DNA of 18,138 bases from an uncultured Bacteroidales bacterium (GTDB lineage Bacteria; Bacteroidota; Bacteroidia; Bacteroidales; FEN-979): the NCBI GenBank assembly GCA_903928285.1, contig CAIYQH010000597.1, forward strand, positions 1-18,138, given 5' to 3'. The notes beneath the pieces were generated by a model. It saw only the letters and a list, made by a program, of their open reading frames with translations, was not told the DNA's origin and did no database searches. This document shows, in pieces, positions 1 through 6,897 of this stretch; within the stretch, counting starts at the first letter, position 1, and the number at the start of each line of letters is the position of its first letter. The position numbers and the translations under genes are program-made.

Positions 1-728
1 CAGTTGTTCTTTTCGAGTACTTCAGCAATCATGGCCGGCACATTGTCAATCGTAAAATTAAAGATCTCCGGGCCGTTCATATATAAATTATTGGGGGAGA
101 TAAAATTGCCGTTTTCATCCTGGGATGGGGTGCATTCAGGATCAAATTTCCGTCGCATGGCGCCGGCTTCGACGATCAGGTTTTTCCACCCGCTCCCGTC
201 CGTTCCGAGTTCAAACTCACCCATCGATTTTGCATCAGCTGAATTCAGCAGGATGGCAGAAGAGGCATCCCCGAAGATACTCCTGTTGGCCCTGTCATCC
301 CTGTGAATATGCCGTGAATAGGTTTCGGCCATCACCAGCAGGATGTTCTTTGCAATTCCTGCCAGAAGCAGTCCTTTTGAGAGGGCAAGTCCATAGATAA
401 ACCCCGAACATCCCAGGTTGAAATCAAAGGCGCCGCAACTCTTTGGAAGGCCAAGACGGTCCTGGAGTATGCAGGCGGAGGTGGGGAGGAAATAATCGGG
501 GCTTTGCGTGCAGAGTATCAGGAAATCAACCTGTTCGCGGTCTTCGCCCGCAAGGAGCTTTTCAGCGGCTTGGTATGCCAGATCCAGCGCCGTTTCATCT
601 TGTCGCGCAATATGCCGCTCCCTGATGCCGACTTTTTCTTCGACTTTTCCTGCATTCCATTCGGGGAATTCCGATTCAAGATCGGAATTTGAAAATATTT
701 TTTCGGGCAGATAATATTCGATCTTCAT
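1..728 (-). CDS. 3-oxoacyl-ACP synthase III (FabH/KASIII-like), 3' part cut by window edge
   Basis: Reading the minus strand from the ATG at 728-726 gives 242 codons with no stop before the left edge, so the gene is partial; the family is usually about 330 residues. The visible part starts MKIEYYLPEKIFSNSDLE and contains the KASIII active-site block FNLGCSGFIYG, with the nucleophile at Cys107, after the usual DFLILCTQSPDYFLPTSA strand. The catalytic His and Asn would lie beyond the edge. Enzymes of this family condense an acyl-CoA or acyl primer with malonyl-ACP in the cytoplasm. The start lies 27 bp after the stop of the GNAT-like gene on the same strand, so the two are probably co-transcribed. 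A housekeeping FabH is possible, but pairing with an acyltransferase rather than other fab genes suggests an accessory acylation role, for example on a polysaccharide sugar or lipid. The family call is firm; the role is inferred. Confidence 0.9.
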   Translation of the reverse strand, partial: MKIEYYLPEKIFSNSDLESEFPEWNAGKVEEKVGIRERHIARQDETALDLAYQAAEKLLAGEDREQVDFLILCTQSPDYFLPTSACILQDRLGLPKSCGAFDFNLGCSGFIYGLALSKGLLLAGIAKNILLVMAETYSRHIHRDDRANRSIFGDASSAILLNSADAKSMGEFELGTDGSGWKNLIVEAGAMRRKFDPECTPSQDENGNFISPNNLYMNGPEIFNFTIDNVPAMIAEVLEKNN

Positions 729-755
729 AAGCTGAATTTATTTATTTTTCCCGGG

Positions 756-1841
756 TCAGGCATGACCCTGGGTATATAATCTTGAGAAAACGATTTGTTC
801 CGGTTTAATATTTTCTTTTTCGTCCAGGTTCTTAAATAAAACCCCCATGCCTGGTTTGACATTCAGGAACCCCGAATAACCTAATAACTCCGATTCCTCC
901 CTGTTTATTTTATTCTCTTCAAAAACCATAAACCTGATGTGGGCGGCGTGCATTTTCTTTAATTTCCTGAAAACCGTAACGATCATATTTTTTTTCTCGC
1001 TGCGGCTCAGCTCACCGGAGAACAGGAGTTGCTCGATAAAGGCCTGTCCCTCGGCATTGATACTGTAAATAAGCTGGGCCATTAACCTGTCACCCTTCAT
1101 AAAGTTCAAGAAGTTATAGTCGAGCGTATAGGGATTCTGTTCAAGCCGCCACCTTAAATAGGGCTCATCCTGCCTGATAAAAAACAGTTGTTCTTTGCCG
1201 GCGGCCTCTCTGAACAACCCGGTATTATCATGAATCTCTTCATTTATTTTAAAGCCGGCCCTGTGGAATTGCGGTAATCTGCCCTGAAATCCTTTGATCC
1301 ATGCGACCCACACCATCATCATGATCATAGTCTTTTCCCTGAAGGTGTTTTTTGAATTCAGTTTTGCAAGGATGTCATAGCTTTTGAGGGGTTCCAGAAC
1401 CATGATTTTCTGTCCGGCCCGGAAGGGTATTTCACATCCTACTCTTTTAAGACTTTTAACGACCCAGGTGAAACCCCAGACACAGGAGACCCCCCTTCTG
1501 CGGCATTCTTCGAAGAACAAACTGTAAAGCTCCTTAAACACATCCCTGCGCCTGAAGTCAGCGCATGCATCGACATCGATCAGGGTGTCTTCCGATTTTA
1601 CAGTCAGTACCTCTTTCCCTTCGGCGTTGATAAGGATGATCGGGATGCCAGCCTGAATACCGATGATACTGCCGGTATCCGAATGAATGGCAAGGATGTA
1701 AATTCCTTTTCCCTGCGGACCATCCCTGAATTCCCAGTTGAATTTATCCCTGGTCCTGCCTGCATGATGATAATTATTATAGAAAGTATTGACCGCATCA
1801 ATGTCGTCCTCCGTAAACACCCTGAACAGGATCTCTGTCAT
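756..1841 (-). CDS. GNAT-like N-acyltransferase
   Basis: A 361-residue protein. The N-terminal part (about residues 1-150) has GNAT-like order: the opening EILFRVFTEDDIDAVNTFYN, a strand around IIGIQAGIPIIL, and then a motif-A-like stretch DVDACADFRRRDVFKELYSL leading into a helix, as expected for acyl-CoA binding. The C-terminal half is less typical and may be a second degenerate GNAT fold, as in FemAB-like or polysaccharide-locus acyltransferases. No signal peptide or membrane segment is visible, so it is probably cytoplasmic. It precedes the KASIII gene by 27 bp, which fits a two-step acyl synthesis and transfer pair, though this is inference. The ATG at 1841 has little Shine-Dalgarno complementarity. 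A strong purine run lies about 43 nt further upstream, but the frame there has no ATG, GTG or TTG. The substrate is unknown. Confidence 0.7.
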   Translation of the reverse strand: MTEILFRVFTEDDIDAVNTFYNNYHHAGRTRDKFNWEFRDGPQGKGIYILAIHSDTGSIIGIQAGIPIILINAEGKEVLTVKSEDTLIDVDACADFRRRDVFKELYSLFFEECRRRGVSCVWGFTWVVKSLKRVGCEIPFRAGQKIMVLEPLKSYDILAKLNSKNTFREKTMIMMMVWVAWIKGFQGRLPQFHRAGFKINEEIHDNTGLFREAAGKEQLFFIRQDEPYLRWRLEQNPYTLDYNFLNFMKGDRLMAQLIYSINAEGQAFIEQLLFSGELSRSEKKNMIVTVFRKLKKMHAAHIRFMVFEENKINREESELLGYSGFLNVKPGMGVLFKNLDEKENIKPEQIVFSRLYTQGHA

Positions 1842-2037
1842 TTCAATATTGGTATTAAATATCGGAGCGGGATTTAATAAAAGCCTCCTCCTTCTTAAAT
1901 AAATTCAGGATATCGGTACAAACCTTCCGACATCCCGGGTATCTGAACCAGGAACAAGAATGTTATGTTTCAGTAATGCAGAACTCCATCCGGATGTTCT
2001 TTTCACGGGTTAGAACGTGTACCCCGTTTTTTTGGAG
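1842..2037 (-). other. Long untranslated leader with unused Shine-Dalgarno-like run
   Basis: This is the probable 5' leader of the GNAT-KASIII transcript. It includes a GGAGGAGG run on the minus strand near 1891-1884. The 14 codons between that run and the ATG are open in frame but hold no standard start codon. I see no tRNA, protein gene or convincing long stem in it. Confidence 0.35.
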
Positions 2038-2070
2038 CAAAGATAACGGATGTAGTAACAGTTTCAAAAA
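2038..2070 (-). promoter_or_regulatory. Bacteroidota promoter for the GNAT-KASIII pair
   Basis: On the minus strand TTTG (2068-2065) is followed after exactly 19 nt by TATCTTTG (2045-2038). This matches the Bacteroidota -33 TTTG / -7 TAnnTTTG promoter completely. Transcription would start near 2031, leaving a leader of roughly 190 nt before the ATG at 1841. The leader contains the purine run AAGGAGGAGG but no recognisable riboswitch. Confidence 0.65.
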
Positions 2071-2131
2071 CAACACAGCAACATTTTTTGTGCGGATATC
2101 CCGTGGTCAGTATTGATTTATCTGACCCTGA

Positions 2132-3010
2132 TTAGCTGAAAATGGAGACGAATCCCAGATCTTTCGGCGCGATCGACATGACAGGGACCGGCGACAGCCT
2201 TACAAACTCCTGGGCGCGCGATCCCACGAAAAACTCGATCACGCCTGATTCCTGCTGGGTCATGATCATGATAAGGTCGATATCGCCCTGTTGTTCCGCA
2301 TACTTCAGCATTGCGGGGATAAGCGCTTTCTCATTTTCCACATCCTCCACGATTTCGGCCGTACAACGGATCCCCTCCTGTTCGATAACCTGTTTGACCT
2401 GCCCTGCGAGGAACCTGAGCCTGTTGTGCACGGCAGGGTCGTTTTTGCTCCATATCCCCGAAACCACCTTGATCCCGGCACCATATATTTTGGCAATTTT
2501 GATGCCCCAGGTTACCTTTTGCCTGCTTTCGGTAGTGAGATCGAGGGGAAGCAGGATGTTCCTGCATCCGTCGAAATGGTGCCGTGCATTGATGGTGATG
2601 ACCGGGCATTTCGCCAAACGCAGTACCCTTGAACTGTTAGCCCCCAGCACCCCCACTGTGTTGCCTGGAAGTTCAGGCTGACTGTGGGTGCCCATGATGA
2701 TAAACTGGGCCTGTATCTTGTCGGCCGTTCCCAGGATTTTTGAATAAACCTGGCCTGTTTCCAGGATGGTTGAAACCTGCAACCCTGTTTCGGCCTGCAC
2801 GTTGGCGGAGAGTTCCGAAAGCCGCTCTTCCAGTTTTTTCAGGATATCTTCGTCATAAGAGGCGCCGAACAGTGACCTGATGCCGGCAGGCGGATCATAA
2901 ACATAGAGCAGGACAATTTGTGCCGGAAGCAGGCGCGCCAGGTTGTAGGACTGTTCCAGGGCGATGAGCGACTGGGGTTCAAAATCAACAGGAACAAGAA
3001 TCTGCATCAT
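2132..3010 (-). CDS. Universal stress protein, two UspA domains
   Basis: From the ATG at 3010 this is 292 residues, the usual size for a tandem UspA protein. Domain 1 (about 1-142) begins MMQILVPVDFEPQSLIAL and ends near CPVITI; domain 2 (about 149-282) begins NILLPLDLTTESRQK and ends VPVMSIAP. The nucleotide-binding pattern Gx2Gx9G(S/T) is degraded in both. In domain 1 the second glycine is Ser110. In domain 2 only Gly263-Ser264 remain, with Met250 and Gln253 at the first two positions. ATP binding is therefore uncertain. The protein should be cytoplasmic and act in stress response, but its partner is unknown. The frame is open upstream to an ATG at 3190, but that extension has no UspA similarity and would cross the promoter at 3041-3048, so the start at 3010 (or 3007) is preferred. 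A divergent gene begins at 3331. Confidence 0.88.
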   Translation of the reverse strand: MMQILVPVDFEPQSLIALEQSYNLARLLPAQIVLLYVYDPPAGIRSLFGASYDEDILKKLEERLSELSANVQAETGLQVSTILETGQVYSKILGTADKIQAQFIIMGTHSQPELPGNTVGVLGANSSRVLRLAKCPVITINARHHFDGCRNILLPLDLTTESRQKVTWGIKIAKIYGAGIKVVSGIWSKNDPAVHNRLRFLAGQVKQVIEQEGIRCTAEIVEDVENEKALIPAMLKYAEQQGDIDLIMIMTQQESGVIEFFVGSRAQEFVRLSPVPVMSIAPKDLGFVSIFS

Positions 3011-3040
3011 AATTAATGGGGTTATTTTATGGTTATCGCA

Positions 3041-3048
3041 CAAAGTTA
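3041..3048 (-). promoter_or_regulatory. -7 element for the universal stress protein
   Basis: The minus strand reads TAACTTTG at 3048-3041, a perfect TAnnTTTG -7 element about 30 nt before the ATG at 3010. No clear TTTG lies at the expected -33 distance. The element supports the start at 3010 over the longer frame. Confidence 0.45.
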
Positions 3049-3289
3049 ATGATTTCAACAGTAAAATACCATGGATATACATTAAATACCGGTCTTCACA
3101 CCCGGTTCCTGCACCCGGCGGGCTGAATGCCTTAGCTAATCCAAAAAGAACCAAACAGTCTGAAAATGTGAAAATTTCAGGTTTACGCAAATGGGCATGA
3201 CAGGCTTTTACAGCCTTTTATCTGGATAACCTGTACAAATGCGATCGATCAAAATAATTAATATTTTTAATAATTAAACATTAATTGCC

Positions 3290-3297
3290 TAACTTTG
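3290..3297 (+). promoter_or_regulatory. -7 element for the orphan gene at 3331
   Basis: TAACTTTG matches TAnnTTTG and sits in an AT-rich tract; the upstream -33 region is poly-T rich rather than a clean TTTG. The start site would fall near 3304, so an upstream GTG or TTG within the element itself is not a plausible start. It is divergent from the -7 element of the stress protein, 240 bp away. Confidence 0.5.
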
Positions 3298-3330
3298 ATC
3301 GTGTATTTTCATAATAAAAAAATCAGAACG

Positions 3331-3837
3331 ATGAGCATCAAAAGACCCGTTGGTATTTCAACTCTTTCAGATGGAGATGTTTCCCGGCTTCAAACCTTGT
3401 TGCAGACACTTGCCTCTGCACCAAAATGGAAGATCGTCCAGGTTCAACATAAAAATTCAATGTATTGGCGTCGTGCTCCGGGAGCCAAAAAACTTTTAGA
3501 CCTTTTAGGCCAGGACAGTTTCGATCTGTTTGGTGTTCTGATCAGTTTGGGAATTGAAGTATGCACGAATTCAAGTAAGTCCACACAATCTTCCCACCAG
3601 AGGATGGGCCGGGCATTTCTGGATGTTGGAATATCCCTTGCATGTATTGAATGCTGGCCGTTATTTCTCGTATATTCCGGGGCGTCGATTATCTGGCCTG
3701 AAAAGGTTGATAAATTTAAAACTGAACTCTTTTCCCGCAATATCGCCACAGATTTCCTGTCGGATCAAATTCTGAAATTCGGCGGGAAACAATTTCGTGA
3801 GTGGAGCCTGAAACCAAACTGGATCGATTTTATCTAA
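3331..3837 (+). CDS. Unrecognised 168-residue protein
   Basis: I do not recognise this family. The start at 3331 gives MSIKRPVGISTLSDGDVSRL and a 168-residue product. The open frame extends to 3295, but that would place the start inside the promoter -7 box. The protein looks soluble and globular: it has no signal peptide, a mixed alpha/beta composition, two cysteines in one short span (ISLACIECWP, near residues 107-113), several tryptophans, and a C-terminal tail ending KPNWIDFI. It stands alone between the divergent stress protein and the convergent HD gene, which ends 32 bp downstream. It appears more AT-rich than its neighbours, which could mean lateral acquisition. It has a promoter and no internal stop, so I treat it as a real gene. 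Confidence 0.6.
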   Translation: MSIKRPVGISTLSDGDVSRLQTLLQTLASAPKWKIVQVQHKNSMYWRRAPGAKKLLDLLGQDSFDLFGVLISLGIEVCTNSSKSTQSSHQRMGRAFLDVGISLACIECWPLFLVYSGASIIWPEKVDKFKTELFSRNIATDFLSDQILKFGGKQFREWSLKPNWIDFI

Positions 3838-3869
3838 CGGTTTTTTTTCTCCTTCGTGTATTCTGCAGT

Positions 3870-4427
3870 TTACAATCCGATCTCCCCGGCGATAGGCAGC
3901 ATCGACCGGATCGCGATCGCGGCAAACTCATCTATGGGAATCCCGATCTGCTCGCATTCAAGGATGTTTTCCCGCTTGACCGAGGCGGCAAAAGCCTTCT
4001 CCTTCATCCGTTTGACTACAGATTTTGCCTTAACCACCGATAGGTTCTTTTCCGGATACACGTAGGTAGTGGCAAAAATAAGCCCGGTGATGGTCTCCCC
4101 GGCGGCCAGGGCATGCTGGAACAGGGTGCTCCGCTCTTTCCCAGAGGAACACTCATTGTGCATCCTGATTGCATCCAGAACATCCTCGTCCACGTCAAAG
4201 TCTTTTAGCAGAACTTCGGTTTGGGTACCATGAATTTTGGATTCTGCGTGGGTGACCTCCACATCGAGGTCATGCAGGAGTCCTGCCAGTCCCCATTTCT
4301 CCTCATCCTGGCCCAGTTGGCGCGCCAGTCCGCGCATCACCGCCTCCGATGCCAGGCAGTGAAAGATCATCTTTTCGTTTTTTACATGCCTGTTAAGCAG
4401 TTCCAGGGCCTCCTCTCTGGTTATCAT
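3870..4427 (-). CDS. HD-domain metal-dependent phosphohydrolase
   Basis: A 185-residue single-domain protein. HD-superfamily metal residues are seen as His23 (KMIFHCLASE), the His52-Asp53 pair (LAGLLHDLDVE) and His90 (IRMHNE). The C-terminal part (FAASVKRENI to the end) matches the small uncharacterised HD proteins common in Bacteroidota and Firmicutes. In those, as I recall, a conserved Asp lies just before LTGLI; here the corresponding segment is AAGETITGLI, with Glu at that place, so the fourth metal ligand may be Glu or lost. It is likely a cytoplasmic nucleotide or phosphomonoester hydrolase, with unknown substrate. It lies 56 bp downstream of the M28 peptidase gene on the same strand, so co-transcription is possible, although the functions are not obviously linked. 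The ATG at 4427 has only a poly-A leader. Confidence 0.82.
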   Translation of the reverse strand: MITREEALELLNRHVKNEKMIFHCLASEAVMRGLARQLGQDEEKWGLAGLLHDLDVEVTHAESKIHGTQTEVLLKDFDVDEDVLDAIRMHNECSSGKERSTLFQHALAAGETITGLIFATTYVYPEKNLSVVKAKSVVKRMKEKAFAASVKRENILECEQIGIPIDEFAAIAIRSMLPIAGEIGL

Positions 4428-4483
4428 CTTTTTTGTTTGGTTGTTGGATTAATGTAACTTCATTTCACGGTAATGTAATGCGG

Positions 4484-5935
4484 CTAAAGCCCGTATTTGT
4501 CGATCAGGTAAACCATCGCGGCAATGGAGAAGCTCCCCAGCTGAAGCTCCCTGGGATTTACATTTGTAAAGATATCGCTTGCCGAATGGTGGAAGTCAAA
4601 ATAGCGCTGCGAATCAGGGACCAGGTCCAGCAATGGAACACCCAGTGATTTTAGTTCGCGGATATCGACGCCGCTGCCTCCTTTTTCGAACAAATACAAT
4701 CCATATGGCAGAAGCAACTCCTTCCATCCCCGTATTTTACCGATCTGACCATCGGTGGCCTCGATCGAAAACCCGAACGGGGTAAACCCTCCCCGGTCGG
4801 TCTCAATGGCCGCAACATGATGACTTCCCCGGGGTGCTTGCGTTGCTTCAGCAGTAAGGGCATTGGCGCTGCCTGAGGCCCGCGAACTTCTGTACAACTC
4901 CTCCTGCGCCTTTGCAAACTCGCCGTATTTCTTTGCCCCCCGCTGCGCCATCTCCTCGTCCATAAAGAGCACGGCACGGATCGTACACTCCGGTTTAATG
5001 TCCAATGCTTTGAAAATCCGCAACACATCGATCGCCTGCATGATTCCCGTGCCATCGTCATTTGCTCCCTGCCCGGTATCCCACGAGTCGAGATGACCAC
5101 CCAGGACAATCACCCTCTCCGGGTGAACGGCTCCGCGGATTTCACCGATCACATTGCAGGAAGTCGCTTCGGGATATTCGGTGCTTGACAGTTTCATGGT
5201 TACCTTAAGACGTGGGTCCGCTTTCAGCAACCTGCCAAGTTTCTCCGCATCATTCGCACTGAGGGCCATGGCAGGGATTTTCTTCACGGTATCGGCATAA
5301 TGGAGAATTCCGGTATGTGGAAAATCGTCATGCGCCACGGTGGCCGACCGAACAACCACGCCGATGGCCCCGTACGATGCAGCATAATTCGCACCGAAAA
5401 CCCGGTAGCGTACCAGTTCGCCGTAGGAACCGAAAGTGTTATAATGAGACTGATCGGGCGGGTGGTTGAAAAAGACGATCTTTCCTTCAATGTTCTTCCG
5501 GCCGATCGTTTTCAGCTCCTCAAAATCTTTCACCTCCACCACCGTTGCATTCAGACCTGATTTGCCTGTTCCGACCGACCCGCCAATCGCGCAGGCATGA
5601 AGCCTGACAGGCTGAGAGGCGCCCCGGGCGGCTGCCAGCCCTTCGGTGTTTCCCCGCACCCAGTGTCTTACTTTGCATTCCTGGAGCCAGACCGAATCCA
5701 GTCCCATCGCATCGAGGGTCGTTTTTGACCATTGTACGGCTTTCTCCGCCTGGGGAGAGCCACAAAGCCGGCCCCCGATCTGCGTACACAGGTAACGCAG
5801 GTTATGGTATGCCGTTGTATCGGAGATGGCCGCAGTGAAGATCTTCCTGATTACCAGCGAATCCTCCTTCTGTGCCAGGGTAATATTTCCGCAGAACAGG
5901 AACAACAGCAAGAACTGTGAAAGGAATCTGTACAT
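4484..5935 (-). CDS. Secreted M28-family zinc peptidase, carboxypeptidase Q-like
   Basis: A 483-residue exoprotein with an N-terminal signal peptide (MYRFLSQFLLLFLFCGNITL, cleavage probably near residues 20-22). A PA-type inserted domain occupies about 110-250, and the M28 catalytic domain about 255-480. Zinc-site residues are in place: His281 and Asp283 in GGHLDSWDTGQGANDDG, the bridging Asp293 in the same block, Glu327-Glu328 in MDEEMAQRG, Asp380 in ETDRGG, and the C-terminal FHHSASD (His449/450). The GGHLDSWD..GANDDG pattern is that of the carboxypeptidase Q/PGCP branch, which cleaves dipeptides. The product should act in the periplasm or outside the cell. Residues about 350-372 form an Ala/Ser-rich insert between the two Glu and Asp ligand blocks. 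The HD gene follows 56 bp later. The specificity is inferred. Confidence 0.92.
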   Translation of the reverse strand: MYRFLSQFLLLFLFCGNITLAQKEDSLVIRKIFTAAISDTTAYHNLRYLCTQIGGRLCGSPQAEKAVQWSKTTLDAMGLDSVWLQECKVRHWVRGNTEGLAAARGASQPVRLHACAIGGSVGTGKSGLNATVVEVKDFEELKTIGRKNIEGKIVFFNHPPDQSHYNTFGSYGELVRYRVFGANYAASYGAIGVVVRSATVAHDDFPHTGILHYADTVKKIPAMALSANDAEKLGRLLKADPRLKVTMKLSSTEYPEATSCNVIGEIRGAVHPERVIVLGGHLDSWDTGQGANDDGTGIMQAIDVLRIFKALDIKPECTIRAVLFMDEEMAQRGAKKYGEFAKAQEELYRSSRASGSANALTAEATQAPRGSHHVAAIETDRGGFTPFGFSIEATDGQIGKIRGWKELLLPYGLYLFEKGGSGVDIRELKSLGVPLLDLVPDSQRYFDFHHSASDIFTNVNPRELQLGSFSIAAMVYLIDKYGL

Positions 5936-6192
5936 CTTTTTTTTCGGTAAAACTAACGTTTTTTTTCACTCGGTTCAACCTTGACACGTCTTATGTTCAT
6001 TTGTAAGCAACAACCTGATTTTGAAAGGCAAAAACCGACTGCCAGGCATCAGCGTAACGCGAACATCATCCCTTCCGGGTTGTTCCAGTCAATCCGAATC
6101 CTTTTAATGAGAGGCAACCCGCTTTTTGACCAATCGTCGAAATAAAAGTAAAATAACCATAATTATGTAACATTTTCCCGGTTCAGCTGTCT
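5936..6192. other. Intergenic region between divergent M28 and lipoprotein genes
   Basis: No open frame of convincing composition and no RNA gene is visible here. Close to the M28 gene the minus strand has TTG (5978-5976), 20 nt, then TAGTTTTA (5955-5948), a one-mismatch Bacteroidota promoter that would give a very short leader. The rest looks like unstructured spacer with several poly-T and poly-A runs. Confidence 0.3.
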
Positions 6193-6200
6193 TACTTTTG
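6172..6200 (+). promoter_or_regulatory. Promoter of the collagen-like lipoprotein gene
   Basis: TACTTTTG at 6193-6200 fits TAnnTTTG. A TTTTC stretch at 6173-6177 lies close to the -33 position. Transcription would begin near 6207, about 54 nt before the ATG at 6261. Confidence 0.5.
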
Positions 6201-6260
6201 CAGTGAAAACGTGCATGAACTCATCATGCCACCTATTTTTAACCTTAAAATACTGATAAA

Positions 6261-6791
6261 ATGAAAACAGGATTCAGGACATTATTTTTGTTCGCAGCTA
6301 TTTCGTCCCTTATGTTTACAGGATGTGGCAAGGATGGTCAGCAGGGTCCCCAGGGCCTCCAGGGTACCGCCGGGAAAAATGCCACTGTTTATTATTCCGA
6401 ATGGTTCGCACCTACTGCCTGGTCGGGCGCTTCGGGCGACTGGTATTTCGCAGCCACCGCCCCCGATCTTACCCAGGGAGTTGTTGAGAACGGGGTGGTG
6501 CTTGCCTATGCATGGCTGGCCAATGATAATTACGGAGGCTCATCAGTCCGCCCCTTGCCGGCCTATGCCCTTAATGCAAACTGGAGTTTCCTCATCCACG
6601 AATACGGTAGCATTGAATTCACCTGCGACATGACTACGGTGCCGCTCACTTCAGGCAACAAGTTCAGGTTTATTGCGATTCCCGGAACCGACCCGGCGTT
6701 AAAGTCAGCAACTTCCGGATACAGGAGTGAAAAGGAGCTGAAGAGCATGTCGTACAAGGAGGTTTGCAAACTGTATAACATTCCCGAATAG
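6261..6791 (+). CDS. Small lipoprotein with short collagen-like segment
   Basis: A 176-residue protein with a type II signal peptide: a hydrophobic core (LFLFAAISSLMF) and lipobox FTGC, lipidated at Cys22. Immediately after it comes a short Gly-X-Y run (residues about 23-38, GKDGQQGPQGLQGTAG), typical of Bacteroidota lipoproteins that carry a collagen-like linker before a globular domain. The mature domain (about 40-160) is rich in Trp, Tyr and Ala and looks like an all-beta outer-membrane-associated fold. The C-terminus (EKELKSMSYKEVCKLYNIPE) is helical and charged. The function is unknown; it is probably anchored to the outer membrane and may face outward. The gene is monocistronic, with its own promoter and hairpins after the stop. 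Confidence 0.82.
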   Translation: MKTGFRTLFLFAAISSLMFTGCGKDGQQGPQGLQGTAGKNATVYYSEWFAPTAWSGASGDWYFAATAPDLTQGVVENGVVLAYAWLANDNYGGSSVRPLPAYALNANWSFLIHEYGSIEFTCDMTTVPLTSGNKFRFIAIPGTDPALKSATSGYRSEKELKSMSYKEVCKLYNIPE

Positions 6792-6813
6792 TAAAACCTG
6801 ATCAAAAGACTGA

Positions 6814-6874
6814 TCCGGCAATCAGCCGGAACTGACCCGGCCGGGACATGTCAGCCCTGCCGGGTGCCGGCAGG
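6814..6874. terminator. Hairpins between convergent lipoprotein and MalY genes
   Basis: Two perfect stems lie in the 106-bp convergent gap. TCCGGC-AATCA-GCCGGA is at 6814-6830, and CCTGCCGG-GTG-CCGGCAGG (8-bp GC-rich stem, 3-nt loop) is at 6856-6874. A CCCGGCCGGG palindrome lies between them. No uninterrupted T-run follows on the plus strand, only a T-rich stretch further on. A bidirectional terminator is the likely role, but this is inferred. Confidence 0.5.
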
Positions 6875-6897
6875 AATTGTTGTCAGGATATTTTCTT

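Noticed and set aside
2105..2127. GGTCAG/CTGACC stem after the stress protein stop as a terminator
   Set aside because: Only 6 bp with an 11-nt loop and no T-tract on the minus strand.
2142..2681. 179-codon plus-strand frame
   Set aside because: Antisense to the universal stress protein; Ser- and Thr-rich shadow translation.
3011..3190. Extended N-terminus of the universal stress protein from an ATG at 3190
   Set aside because: UspA similarity begins at 3010, and the extension would cover a perfect promoter -7 box at 3041-3048.
3202..3220. AGGCT-AGCCT hairpin followed by TTTT on the plus strand as a terminator
   Set aside because: No plus-strand gene lies upstream of it; it sits between divergent genes.
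3295..3330. Upstream start for the orphan gene
   Set aside because: It would begin inside the TAACTTTG promoter element and before the predicted transcription start.
3838..3850. T8 run after the orphan gene as an intrinsic terminator
   Set aside because: No stem precedes the T-run.
6294..6380. True collagen-like domain in the lipoprotein
   Set aside because: Only about five Gly-X-Y triplets; more likely a short linker than a triple-helix domain.
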